Origin: Clostridiales bacterium
GTDB lineage: Bacteria; Bacillota; Clostridia; Saccharofermentanales; Saccharofermentanaceae
Assembly: GCA_017513085.1 (NCBI GenBank)
Contig: JAFWDK010000020.1
Span: 1 to 54,802, forward strand
Reading direction: 5' to 3'
Length of the DNA: 54,802 bases
Below the pieces are notes generated by a model. That model saw only the letters and a program-made list of their open reading frames with translations. It did not search any database and had not been told where the DNA came from. Below are positions 1 to 7,935 of the stretch, piece after piece. Within the stretch, counting starts at the first letter, position 1. Each line of letters starts with the position of its first letter. The translations under genes were made by a program, and so were the position numbers.

Positions 1-44
1 ATAGATAAGTATATAGACTATTACAACAACAGAAGAATTCAAGC

Positions 45-90
45 CAAAACAAGATGGATGCCTCCTGCTGTTTACAGGAAGACATCCATC
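45..90 (-). terminator. Intrinsic terminator of the pilT-like gene
   Basis: Arms GATGGATG (53-60) and CATCCATC (83-90) pair, extended by CTCCTG/CAGGA inside. Read on the minus strand the stem is followed by a T-rich tract (TTGTTTTG, 45-52). It lies about 95 bases past the stop codon of the gene at 185-1273, whose transcript it would end. Bases 1-44 show nothing else. Confidence 0.75.
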
Positions 91-184
91 TGTTAAAACA
101 AATTCATTAATCTATGTGTCCAGTTTCCTGGGTACATATCACGAAGAAGCAGCTCTCTATTTTTATCTGACGATCGGAATGGGA

Positions 185-1273
185 TCAGTAATTCATCATG
201 TTGTTGTCGATCGGCGGAGGTGTAACACCGAGGGATTTCTCCAGATCGATCGGATCGTAAGAAGCTTCTACAGCTGTCTTCCAGTTGATGTAACCGGACT
301 TGTAAAGTCTGAGAAGATCATCGTTCAGAGTATGCATACCGATGCTGCGTCCGGACTGGATCGCGCCAGGGATCATCATGATCTTATCCTCAAGGATGAG
401 ATTCTTGATCGCGTTGGTACCGATCATGAGCTCGGTTGCCAGTACACGGCCTGTGCCATCAGCAACAGGAAGAAGCTGCTGGGAGATAACGCCGCGGATA
501 TTGGTAGCGAACTGGGAGCGGACGATTTCCTGCTTGTCGGCAGGGGATCCGTCGATGATTCTATGGATAGTCTGTGCCGCACTCTGTGTGTGGAGTGTGG
601 AAAGAACGAGGTGACCGGTCTCGGCTGCAGTAATAGCGGCAGCGATCGTATCAAAGTCACGCATCTCACCTACGAAGATGATATCCGGGTCTTCACGGAG
701 TGAAGAGTGAAGTGCATTAGCAAAAGAATCCGTATCGTGGTGAAGTTCACGCTGGTGGATCATAGCACGGTCATGAGGATAGATGTACTCGATCGGGTCC
801 TCGATGGTGATTACGTGCTTCGCTTCGTTCTTGTTGATATAGTCAACAACGGCAGCCATCGTAGTGGTCTTACCGGAACCCGTAGGACCGGTGACGAGGA
901 TGATACCGTTCTTGGCGGAAGCCAAGGACTTGATGACCTCAGGAAGACCGAGATCTTCAAACTCCGGGATCTGAGCCATAAGGAGGCGGATGCTGCAGGC
1001 AAGATTGTTACGCTGATGATAAACATTTGCTCTGATTCGAATCTCGTTATCGATCATAAGACCAAGATCAAGATCTTCTCCTGCTTCCACACGCTTGATC
1101 TCTTCATCGGTGAGGATCGTGTAGATCATCGCCAGAGATTCTTCAGCTGTAGGACGCTCATCGAGGATGTGAAGAACCCCATATCTTCTGACCGCGAGAT
1201 TCGAGCCTACGGTAATATGCACATCGGAACAATCTTGCTCGACTGCATAATCCATTAATTGTTCAAAAGTCAT
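185..1273 (-). CDS. pilT: PilT-like type IV pilus retraction ATPase
   Basis: A 362-residue secretion-type AAA ATPase that powers pilus retraction or related type IV pilus dynamics at the cytoplasmic membrane. Seen: Walker A GPTGSGKTTT at about residues 119-128, an Asp box (TIEDPIEYI, about 146-154), Walker B region DPDIIFVGEMRD (about 185-196) and a His box ending STLHT (about 215-219). The length fits PilT; PilB and GspE are much longer. The start is set by GGAGGTG seven bases upstream, and a TATAAT (1303-1308, complement) is a candidate -10 box. No other pilus genes lie in the window, so the partner operon must be elsewhere. An assembly-ATPase role is less likely given the short N-terminus. 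Confidence 0.93.
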   Translation of the reverse strand: MTFEQLMDYAVEQDCSDVHITVGSNLAVRRYGVLHILDERPTAEESLAMIYTILTDEEIKRVEAGEDLDLGLMIDNEIRIRANVYHQRNNLACSIRLLMAQIPEFEDLGLPEVIKSLASAKNGIILVTGPTGSGKTTTMAAVVDYINKNEAKHVITIEDPIEYIYPHDRAMIHQRELHHDTDSFANALHSSLREDPDIIFVGEMRDFDTIAAAITAAETGHLVLSTLHTQSAAQTIHRIIDGSPADKQEIVRSQFATNIRGVISQQLLPVADGTGRVLATELMIGTNAIKNLILEDKIMMIPGAIQSGRSIGMHTLNDDLLRLYKSGYINWKTAVEASYDPIDLEKSLGVTPPPIDNNMMNY

Positions 1274-1541
1274 AACAACACCTCCAAATTAGTTATGTTC
1301 TTATTATACATGAAAACAAAAATCTCTGATACCCACAAATTCGAACTTTCTTGATCTTTTTATGAAATATCGGACACATAGAGCAAAGCGGGTGTCAGTA
1401 AAAATCTATCCGGGTTTTTACCGTTTCTTCGAGCAAGAAAAAGGAGGCATCTCGAAATGGGGTGCTTCATTCTTTTGCCCAATAATAGTTTTTTTCTTTT
1501 TGCCATAATCTAAAGAAGATATTTAGATGCCTTTAGATTAT
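1274..1541. other. Intergenic region with pilT promoter candidate
   Basis: The region holds a TATAAT on the minus strand (1303-1308) 30 bases before the pilT start, without a clear -35 box. A weak stem (GTAAAAA, near 1400, with TTTTTAC, near 1420) and A/T-rich sequence follow. I see no gene here. Confidence 0.4.
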
Positions 1542-1617
1542 CTTAACTGTCTTTTGACGATGGCTTTACTCTTTGTCGGTAAGATAGAGACATCAAGCAA
1601 GGGAAAGTCCCGGAGGG
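1542..1617 (+). promoter_or_regulatory. Conserved promoter/leader block, copy A
   Basis: The sequence CTTAA, exactly 32 bases, then GTAAGATAGAGACAT (1579-1593), then CGGAGGG (1611-1617) precedes the small membrane gene at 1626. The same arrangement with the same 32-base spacing recurs at 31018-31092 before another small membrane gene. TTGACG and TTAGCG occupy equivalent places 20 bases before TAAGAT, so the pair may be -35 and -10 elements with unusual spacing, or an alternative sigma-factor promoter. The conservation is seen; the function is inferred. Confidence 0.6.
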
Positions 1618-1625
1618 TAAGAACA

Positions 1626-1877
1626 ATGACAAATATTCAGAATGCAGACAACAAGACAGTGATCACAGGGATAGAAACAGTGAAATTCCTCGGTTTATCC
1701 ACTTTATGTTTAATCGTTTCGATCATCCTGAGCAGTTTCGTAATCTGGATCTCATGCCAACTGTTCGGCATCGCCGATGTGAACGCAGCTACTCTCGGCG
1801 GAAAGATCGGCCTTCTGGTATGGCTTGTCTGCCTGGGCTTCCTGATTGGAAAGAACATTAAGAAGAAAAAAGCATAA
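1626..1877 (+). CDS. Small two-helix membrane protein, unknown function
   Basis: This 83-residue protein has two hydrophobic segments (about residues 21-42 and 54-73), a short linker and a lysine-rich C-terminus (KNIKKKKA), so it is probably an integral membrane hairpin. I chose the ATG at 1626 because CGGAGGG sits 8 bases upstream; in-frame codons upstream to 1527 lack such a site. The stop codon lies inside the 88-bp direct repeat that bounds the island to the right, and the gene ends at a bidirectional hairpin shared with tRNA-Ser. I do not recognise the family. The upstream region is shared with the gene at 31100-31333, although the two proteins are not clearly alike. Confidence 0.7.
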   Translation: MTNIQNADNKTVITGIETVKFLGLSTLCLIVSIILSSFVIWISCQLFGIADVNAATLGGKIGLLVWLVCLGFLIGKNIKKKKA

Positions 1878-1958
1878 AAGTACCCCCATTCATTGTACAT
1901 CGCTGTACAAAAAATGGGGGTAACTTCATTGCTTCTGGCGGAGAAGGAGGGATTCGAA
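1871..1958. repeat. 88-bp direct repeat, left copy (attachment-site-like)
   Basis: The sequence is identical over 88 bp to 5796-5883. It contains the end of the small membrane gene, a strong hairpin (1881-1922) and the last 23 bases of a tRNA-Ser gene including CCA (1936-1958, minus strand). After base 1958 the copies diverge: the right copy continues into an intact tRNA, this one does not. A tRNA 3' end duplicated at the far side of an insert is the hallmark of site-specific integration. Confidence 0.85.
1881..1922. terminator. Bidirectional hairpin terminator
   Basis: Perfect arms TACCCCCATT and AATGGGGGTA enclose an inner TTGTAC/GTACAA stem, with A/T tracts on both sides. It would end the gene at 1626-1877. 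The second copy (5806-5847) would end tRNA-Ser on the opposite strand. Confidence 0.75.
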
Positions 1959-2007
1959 GAGTAGGATTCTTGCCGGATTCCATCAAAATACATCAAAAAT
2001 CGCATGT

Positions 2008-2139
2008 TTAGGAGCGAAAACAGCGTGTTTTTACATCAACCGGTCTATTTCTTACATTGCGTTTAATTCTATTTGGGGTCAGATTTGGGGTCAGAATAAT
2101 ACTGCCAGAATCGCCTCGTATCCGACTTATAGCAGTTAC
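2008..2139 (-). pseudogene. Possible C-terminal remnant of an integrase
   Basis: An open minus-strand stretch of 43 codons without a start lies just inside the left repeat and ends with a TAA at 2010-2008. Its translation contains a duplicated LTPN motif, caused by a tandem ATTTGGGGTCAG repeat near 2074-2098. Integrase genes usually lie next to such attachment sites, and tandem tails of this kind are plausible for them. There is no catalytic region left to confirm it, so this is a guess from position. Confidence 0.2.
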
Positions 2140-2144
2140 TTACT

Positions 2145-2804
2145 CTAATGCTTCTCGAGATGAAAGACCCGATTGCATTTTTGTGCAACTTCTTCGTCAT
2201 GTGTGACGATGATGAGAGTGGCACCGCTTTCTTTGTTTAATTCAGAAAGCAACGAGATTATGTGTTGCTCTGTTCCAGCATCAAGAGAACCGGTCGGTTC
2301 ATCAGCAAGGAGCAATGATGGATTTCCTACAAGAGCGCGTCCAATAGCAACACGCTGCTTTTCTCCGCCAGAGAGCGTTGGCGGGTATTTGTCCTTTAGT
2401 TCAGTGATTCCGAGTTTTTCTAGCATGTTTGATACCTGTGTCTTCATATCCTTTTTGGAAAGACCGGATTCCCACAAACCAAGCTCTATATTCTCATATG
2501 CAGTAAAATCATTGATTAGTGCAAATTGCTGCAATACTATACCGACAGTGTTTCTGCGGAATCGCACGCCTTCGGAAGCGCTCTTGATTTGAATAAGCTT
2601 TCCGTCAAGATAGTATTCGCCACTGTCCGGGGAATCGATGCCGGCCAGAATATTAAGCAGAGTAGTTTTTCCACAGCCGCTTTTTCCCATGATAGCAAGT
2701 TGTTCCCCCTTTTCAACTACAAGATTTAAGTCAGTCAGAACCTGCACACTTTTGTCCGCTTTTCCAAACGATTTATTGATGCTTTTTAATTCTAGAAACG
2801 GCAT
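2145..2804 (-). CDS. ABC transporter ATP-binding protein (MacB/LolD type)
   Basis: A 219-residue nucleotide-binding subunit of a type VII (MacB/LolCDE-like) ABC system that energises the two permeases encoded just upstream. Seen: Walker A GKSGCGKTT (about residues 40-48), the signature LSGGEKQRVAIGRAL (about 143-157) and Walker B LLLADEPTGSLD. The start has AGGAGG eight bases upstream, and only 12 bases separate it from the preceding permease, so the three genes form one operon read leftwards. Such systems in Firmicutes often export or resist antimicrobial peptides; the substrate here is unknown. No two-component regulator accompanies it. Confidence 0.92.
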   Translation of the reverse strand: MPFLELKSINKSFGKADKSVQVLTDLNLVVEKGEQLAIMGKSGCGKTTLLNILAGIDSPDSGEYYLDGKLIQIKSASEGVRFRRNTVGIVLQQFALINDFTAYENIELGLWESGLSKKDMKTQVSNMLEKLGITELKDKYPPTLSGGEKQRVAIGRALVGNPSLLLADEPTGSLDAGTEQHIISLLSELNKESGATLIIVTHDEEVAQKCNRVFHLEKH

Positions 2805-2816
2805 ACCTTCCTCCTG

Positions 2817-4052
2817 TCAAAACACGATTCTTTCTCGTATAAACATATCTAGATTGCATTTTTTGTTCACCATGAAAACAGGAACAAGAGCAATACCTGT
2901 TATCATCATCGCAAAAAAGATCAGTAACCACATTGGTACTAAAACTGCGTGGTAAATACTGAATGAAATGGCGATGGTTGGGATGAGTGAAAGTATGATC
3001 CAGACTATCATTTCTAATACTACGGATATGTTAATCTTCCAAAGCGGTATTCCGCAACACAGATAAATGCAGTTTGAAGGAAGATCTTCTGTAGCTCGGT
3101 GATACAGAATCATACTAAGTGAAGACAGACACATTATGGTTGAAATCACTGCCAGAAAACCGATAATCCTGACGTTCTTTTCGGAAATGGTTTTCGTTTC
3201 GGTAACCTGAACACCATCAACAGGAGATACTTCAAGAGTATAAAATCCGTTTTTGGCTGTAGCATTGTTTACTACCGCTTGAACATCCACATCATCGCTT
3301 TTAGTGTAAATAAACTGGATTCTGCGGTATTCATTTGAATGATCAAACATCCGGGGAAACTCAAACGGTGAGAGTATGGCCCTATCCAACGGGTAATAGG
3401 CATTCCAGATAACATACCCTGAGTTTTGTTCCAAAAAACCAACAACTACTGCTTGATCGGAGTACTCATTGTCTTTGTATTCTATAATATCACCTAGTTG
3501 AAAAACAGAGCTGAGTTCATATCCGAGAATCACCGGTAACGGCTGCCCGCTTTCAAGATTATAATCTTCTTCCGTAAAGAAACGCCCGGAAGAAATTTTG
3601 AGGTGATATGCTTCAAAAGCATTCAACGAGAGAACTGGATTGGAGATACTACTCTCATCAAAAACTATAGTTTCTTCGATGAATGGTGATAGATCTACTT
3701 TGTTTTGAATGCCGGATAACCGGGTAGAGTTTCCCGCAAATGAATAGACAAACAAATTAGAATTACTTTCAATATCTTCAATCACTTTCTGACCAACTAG
3801 GAACATATGCGTCAGATTCAGTTTGTCGTTGGCGTAAGTGATCTCATCCTCATCAACAGCAAAAGCAACCTCATAGTTTGAAGCTGTTTTCCCTGAAGAA
3901 AAATACTCGCTATGGCGTTTTCGGAGGAAATGATAGTTTTGCAGAAGAATGAAGATCACAAATGTGCAAAGTATCATGTTCAGAAGAATAGTTAGATTCC
4001 TTCGCATGTTCTTAAACAGGTTATGAGTTGTGATACGTAATACTACTTTCAT
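2817..4052 (-). CDS. FtsX/MacB-like ABC permease, second subunit
   Basis: A 411-residue permease with the FtsX-family layout: one N-terminal membrane helix (about residues 20-38), a large extracytoplasmic domain (about 40-290) and three membrane helices near the C-terminus (about 298-398). I start it at 4052 rather than 4130 because that ATG overlaps the previous stop codon as ATGA, the usual sign of translational coupling, and the longer N-terminus has no membrane-protein character. It would pair with the product of 4049-5242. It resembles that partner in layout rather than in clear sequence identity. Confidence 0.85.
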   Translation of the reverse strand: MKVVLRITTHNLFKNMRRNLTILLNMILCTFVIFILLQNYHFLRKRHSEYFSSGKTASNYEVAFAVDEDEITYANDKLNLTHMFLVGQKVIEDIESNSNLFVYSFAGNSTRLSGIQNKVDLSPFIEETIVFDESSISNPVLSLNAFEAYHLKISSGRFFTEEDYNLESGQPLPVILGYELSSVFQLGDIIEYKDNEYSDQAVVVGFLEQNSGYVIWNAYYPLDRAILSPFEFPRMFDHSNEYRRIQFIYTKSDDVDVQAVVNNATAKNGFYTLEVSPVDGVQVTETKTISEKNVRIIGFLAVISTIMCLSSLSMILYHRATEDLPSNCIYLCCGIPLWKINISVVLEMIVWIILSLIPTIAISFSIYHAVLVPMWLLIFFAMMITGIALVPVFMVNKKCNLDMFIRERIVF

Positions 4053-5242
4053 ACTTTTGCCACAAGGTTCTTGGGATTGATAAGGTACTCTGAAATGGCA
4101 ATGACCAAAAGAAGGAGTACAAGCAAACATATATCAAGAAGGATCAATTTGCATGCGGTGGAAACGACAAATGAAACCGAAAGGGAAAACAAGGAATTAG
4201 CTACAAATGCCGCGATGAGAGATGTACCAAGTAATAGTCCAATCCCTCCCCATATCAGTAGTTCCCGACCAGTAATCTGTAGAATCTTTGAGAATGAAAT
4301 ACCACACAATCGCATTATTGCCACTTTGGAAGACTGGCGTCGTACGATTTGTATAGCAATACTTCCGCTGAAAAACAGGAAGAGGCAGATAATACTTACT
4401 TTGAGATATTCCTTTAAATACATACCACCGGAAACCGTATCAATCAAAGCGGTGGGTGTTCGCCTTGGTGCAAGTTTAGTATGTAGTAATTCTAGACACG
4501 TGGTGTTCATGGTTTTAAATATGGATTCAGCTGAACGAGTATTATCAATGTAGAACATCCCATTCAATTGTTCTTCTGGAGAAAGACTTCCCAAATTAAC
4601 AAATACAAGAGAATCAAGAGAAGAGGGACCGGTTAGGCCGCATGTCCCAATCACTTGGTACTTGCGGCCCAAATAGTCATAGTAGGTTTCTCCGTTTTCC
4701 TTGTAGACAGAGTCTGAAACGTTTCTTCCAATAACAGCTAAAGGTTCGTCCTGAAGACATTCTTCAGAAGAAAAGAAACGACCGCTCGTCAGAGGAACGG
4801 TAGATGTATCACCCTGATAGTACACTGCCCGCAGAGTGCCGTTATGCAGTGAAGAAAAGTACGCACCTTTTCCCGAAGAAAGAATTGACTCAACAGCAGT
4901 ACTACCATCAGAAAGGAGGGGATTTGTGAGGACAAAACTCGGGTCCACAGGATCGATGGGGGTATAATCAAGAGTCAACGTGCCATCTGACTCAGAGACG
5001 GCAACGTTACCTACTACTGTCATCTCTCCCGTTTCTGGATCGAAATCTGTCCATCCCCACCTCGCTGTAGGTTGAGAAAGATCAACTATGTTGAAAAAAA
5101 GCGCATCTCTCGAAATATAACCACGTGCAATCTGCTGATTTAGATTATACTCGGCATCTGTGCAGATGAATACATAGCCCACGATCAATACAGAAAAAAG
5201 CAGGAGCACTATAGATGATTTGAAAACGATGCTTTTTGTCAT
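4049..5242 (-). CDS. FtsX/MacB-like ABC permease, first subunit
   Basis: This 397-residue protein has an N-terminal membrane helix (about residues 7-26), an extracytoplasmic domain with many Ser, Thr and Gly residues, and three C-terminal helices (about 278-390), as in MacB/FtsX permeases. It is the first gene of the island's leftward operon and overlaps the next by four bases (ATGA). Together with the 411-residue partner it would form a heterodimeric channel or mechanotransmitter using the ATPase at 2145-2804. The 210 bases upstream are A/T-rich and should hold the promoter. The substrate is unknown. Confidence 0.85.
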   Translation of the reverse strand: MTKSIVFKSSIVLLLFSVLIVGYVFICTDAEYNLNQQIARGYISRDALFFNIVDLSQPTARWGWTDFDPETGEMTVVGNVAVSESDGTLTLDYTPIDPVDPSFVLTNPLLSDGSTAVESILSSGKGAYFSSLHNGTLRAVYYQGDTSTVPLTSGRFFSSEECLQDEPLAVIGRNVSDSVYKENGETYYDYLGRKYQVIGTCGLTGPSSLDSLVFVNLGSLSPEEQLNGMFYIDNTRSAESIFKTMNTTCLELLHTKLAPRRTPTALIDTVSGGMYLKEYLKVSIICLFLFFSGSIAIQIVRRQSSKVAIMRLCGISFSKILQITGRELLIWGGIGLLLGTSLIAAFVANSLFSLSVSFVVSTACKLILLDICLLVLLLLVIAISEYLINPKNLVAKV

Positions 5243-5455
5243 ACAGACACTCGAGATTAATCATATAAATTTTCGCCTTAGCCATTTTGTGGCTAAAATC
5301 AATCTAATTATATCATGCTGATGTCAGAATTTGTATCCCTTGACACTGACCACGAAAAACAGAAACACATGATTAAAACTATTAACAGAACAATTGAGAT
5401 TTTGAATTAAATATCTGTCAGTAATGATGTTTTGTGGTTAGAAAAATGGAGCACT

Positions 5456-5800
5456 TTACATCATAATCGGTCCCTGACTCTGTTCGCCGTCTTTCTTATA
5501 CTTGTCCACCCAATCTTTGAGTATTGTATAGTCTGTTAGCCCAAGATCTACCGCTATCTTTCGTAGCGACTCATTTCCGGTCATATACCTTTTGATTGCC
5601 TTGAGTTTGTACTCGCGAGTATATGCTCTTAATTCCCCGTCGTTTACGAATACAGACTCTCCATGTGCCAGATAAAGGTCCACATAGTACTTAATATTCG
5701 ACGTGTGGATGTGAAATTGTTCAGACAATTCACGCAAAGTTACACCATCTTTAAGATGCTTTTTTACGATTTTTAACTTGGTCTCTCTTGTTATTAGCAT
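5456..5800 (-). pseudogene. Solitary IS3-family OrfA-like helix-turn-helix ORF
   Basis: The 114-residue product carries two similar helix-turn-helix units (about residues 3-45 and 59-100), each beginning with an RE(T/Y)KLK-type motif, as in the DNA-binding OrfA of IS3-type elements. The partner OrfB (DDE catalytic domain) should follow to the left but is absent, so the element cannot transpose alone. The start codon at 5800 lies in the 88-bp repeat and is preceded by a terminator hairpin rather than a ribosome binding site, so expression is doubtful. I read it as the stump of an insertion sequence inside the island; a small DNA-binding protein is the alternative. Confidence 0.65.
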
Positions 5801-5883
5801 AAAAGTACCCCCATTCATTGTACATCGCTGTACAAAAAATGGGGGTAACTTCATTGCTTCTGGCGGAGAAGGAGGGATTCGAA
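5796..5883. repeat. 88-bp direct repeat, right copy (tRNA-proximal)
   Basis: This is the partner of 1871-1958, identical over 88 bp. It includes the last 23 bases of the intact tRNA-Ser (5861-5883) and the hairpin 5806-5847. It marks the tRNA side of the island. Confidence 0.85.
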
Positions 5884-5953
5884 CCCTCGAAACCCTTATG
5901 GGGTTTATACGATTTCCAGTCGTACGCGCTCGACCAGGCTACGCGACTTCTCC
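5861..5953 (-). tRNA. tRNA-Ser(GGA)
   Basis: The minus strand folds into a 93-nt tRNA with a GGAGAAG acceptor arm pairing CTTCTCC, a D arm, an anticodon stem TACGA/TCGTA with loop CTGGAAA (anticodon GGA, reading UCC and UCU), a long variable arm typical of serine tRNAs, a TTCGAAT T-loop and an encoded CCA. Its 3' end is the integration target of the neighbouring island, which left it complete. Confidence 0.96.
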
Positions 5954-6027
5954 ATTGCTGATCACATCTTTACAATGCTGAATAATTGTACTTGCTTTGA
6001 CTTGATTTGTCAACCGATTCTTGAAAA

Positions 6028-7665
6028 TCATTCATGAAGCGGAAGGATCAGCTGTTGGGGCTGATCGAAAAGCTTGTATTCCAGGACAAGCTGACGGTTT
6101 TGGTAATAGACTTTCGTGATCTCGGCTTCCTGCAGAGAGTGAACGACATTCCAGGCGACGGTATCCTCGGCGGTGTATTTGCTGATTTCATCCGACGTAA
6201 GGATCATTCCCTTGGAAAGACCCTGGATACGGGCCATCAGAGAACGCCTGTCGTCATCGAAAAGAAAAGCTTTGTTGGTAAGCGGCAACACATTGTTGAA
6301 TAATCCGAAAGCACGTCCGGCCAGCTGGCGGTGGAAGATCAGGTCGACCAGTGCACGATACGTCGAGTTCTGCTCACGGCTGGCCAGCGTTAGCGGCGGG
6401 AACCAGTCCGGCGAACAGTCACAGCTGACCTGGCAATAATCAAAAACACCGGCGGCAGCCATCAACGGCACACCGCAACCGATGGTGACGGAATCCCCGA
6501 CACACTCTTTCAGGAACCGCACGGCATCGTACATTTTCTCGCCACGGGTCATGGTCGGCGACGGCAGCGCGCAGGCCGCAAACAGGAAATCAAACTTGAA
6601 AGCCGAGATCCCCCAATCGTCACGCATGGTGACCAGCACATTTTTCAAGTGATGACGGAAAGCAACATTCGTCACATCGATGCAGTAGAGTTCTTTCCAT
6701 GACTTACAGGCCTCCACGAGGTCGCCGGAGGGACTGCGCAACAGCCAATCGCGGTGATGATTGTAAATATGGGACTTTTTGTCGCACACGAAAGGCGCGA
6801 TCCAGATACCCGGCTGAATCGAAGCTTCGAGCATCTTCATCGTGACGGATGAAAGACCATGCGGAAAGTGATTTTTTTTCGGGACAAGCCAATCGCCGAT
6901 AGAATGCTCATAGCCTTCGTCGATGAAAAAGAACTTACACGGGTATTTGGCGTAAGCATCGGTGATCTCTTTGACGTCGGCCAGAAGTTTCTTCTCGTTG
7001 ATATCCTGCTGGTGCCTGTACCAGGTCGTGTAGCCGGTGACCGGCTTGGCTTTGGACGGCCCGATATGAAGGAGCCGGAAGTATTCGTCGAAGACTTCTT
7101 TTTCCGTGCCCTGCAAAAAAACTATGTCAAAAGCAAGGTAACTATCATCCACGATACGCTTGGCAACGTCTTTGCGGATCGTAAGCGTGTTATCTTCCGT
7201 ATGGATGTCGAAGAATGTAAAGCCGTCTTTCTCCGAAAGGGAGCCGAACAGCCGAAAATCCTCATCCTGCCGGACATACCCGTAACTGACGCCATGAAGC
7301 CAGCGGTTCTGCTTGGGATACTCGGTAAAGTAGCGGTCCCCGCAGTTGTCCTGTGGCGCATGCTTCATGAGTTTGGCCATCCGCTCGGCGATAACGTTAG
7401 TCGTATCCACACTATATTCCTTCGCAACGGTCCAGGACTGGTAGCCGTTCATAAAGATACAGTCGCTTTTTTCAAAAGTGTAGGGAAAAACAACTTTCAG
7501 CTCTTCCAGTTCAACCGGTTTTTTAGGCTTGAGAAGCAAACGGAAGTGATCGAAATCAAAGATGTATTCAGCATCGAAAAACTGCTCGGCTTCCTCGCCG
7601 GGAAACTCCACGGTGTGCGGCATATTATGCTGATAAAACGAAATAGATACAGACGTGGGTTTCAT
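6028..7665 (-). CDS. GH36-type alpha-galactosidase
   Basis: A 545-residue glycoside hydrolase of clan GH-D, expected to remove alpha-1,6-galactose from raffinose-type sugars or galactomannan. Seen: an N-terminal beta-rich region, then a TIM-barrel part with FFIDEGYE (about residues 246-253), GIWIAPF (about 296-302), KFDF with D359 as probable nucleophile, and SCDCSPDW (about 414-421) supplying the acid/base aspartate. It lacks a signal peptide, so it acts on imported oligosaccharides in the cytoplasm. It is shorter than the large GH36 enzymes (about 700 residues). The gene stands alone, transcribed leftwards towards tRNA-Ser. Substrate specificity cannot be read from the sequence. Confidence 0.85.
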   Translation of the reverse strand: MKPTSVSISFYQHNMPHTVEFPGEEAEQFFDAEYIFDFDHFRLLLKPKKPVELEELKVVFPYTFEKSDCIFMNGYQSWTVAKEYSVDTTNVIAERMAKLMKHAPQDNCGDRYFTEYPKQNRWLHGVSYGYVRQDEDFRLFGSLSEKDGFTFFDIHTEDNTLTIRKDVAKRIVDDSYLAFDIVFLQGTEKEVFDEYFRLLHIGPSKAKPVTGYTTWYRHQQDINEKKLLADVKEITDAYAKYPCKFFFIDEGYEHSIGDWLVPKKNHFPHGLSSVTMKMLEASIQPGIWIAPFVCDKKSHIYNHHRDWLLRSPSGDLVEACKSWKELYCIDVTNVAFRHHLKNVLVTMRDDWGISAFKFDFLFAACALPSPTMTRGEKMYDAVRFLKECVGDSVTIGCGVPLMAAAGVFDYCQVSCDCSPDWFPPLTLASREQNSTYRALVDLIFHRQLAGRAFGLFNNVLPLTNKAFLFDDDRRSLMARIQGLSKGMILTSDEISKYTAEDTVAWNVVHSLQEAEITKVYYQNRQLVLEYKLFDQPQQLILPLHE

Positions 7666-7854
7666 AGATCATCCTGCCTCTTGCGCCCCCTGGTCGGAAG
7701 GCCTTTGTTTCTATTCAAATAGTATATTTCTTTTTCCGTGAAATGCAAATGAGTTAACAAAGTGCTTTTTTTTCGGTAAAATGGCATGTGCACATGTCCT
7801 GTCGGCGGTGCCGGCCGAAAAGAAAGCCACCGGACCCGAGGCAGGAGGGACGGT

Positions 7855-7935
7855 ATGAAACTGTGCCCGCACGAGGCGGGTCATGAAAAGAAGAGGAATA
7901 TACGATGGCGAGAATGCGCAAGAAGAGAAATCTGA
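7855..7935 (+). CDS. Candidate 26-codon upstream ORF overlapping trmB
   Basis: An ATG at 7855 is preceded by GGCAGGAGGG at good spacing and opens a 26-codon frame that ends at a TGA (7933-7935) inside trmB, in another frame. It includes a GC-rich stem (CCCGC/GCGGG, near 7865-7880). It could be a leader peptide coupling or delaying trmB translation, or simply chance. No homologue is recognised. Confidence 0.3.
   Translation: MKLCPHEAGHEKKRNIRWRECARREI

Larger units (their letters stand above)
1871..5883. mobile_element. Genomic island at tRNA-Ser(GGA)
   Basis: The segment between the two 88-bp repeats spans 3,925 bp from repeat to repeat. It holds an ABC transporter operon (2145-5242), a solitary IS3 OrfA-like ORF and a possible integrase tail. 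Deleting one repeat plus the interior would bring the gene at 1626-1877, its terminator and tRNA-Ser together with nothing missing. By eye the interior is richer in A+T than its neighbours. No intact integrase is visible, so the element is probably a decayed or non-autonomous passenger. Boundaries are seen; mobility is inferred. Confidence 0.75.
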
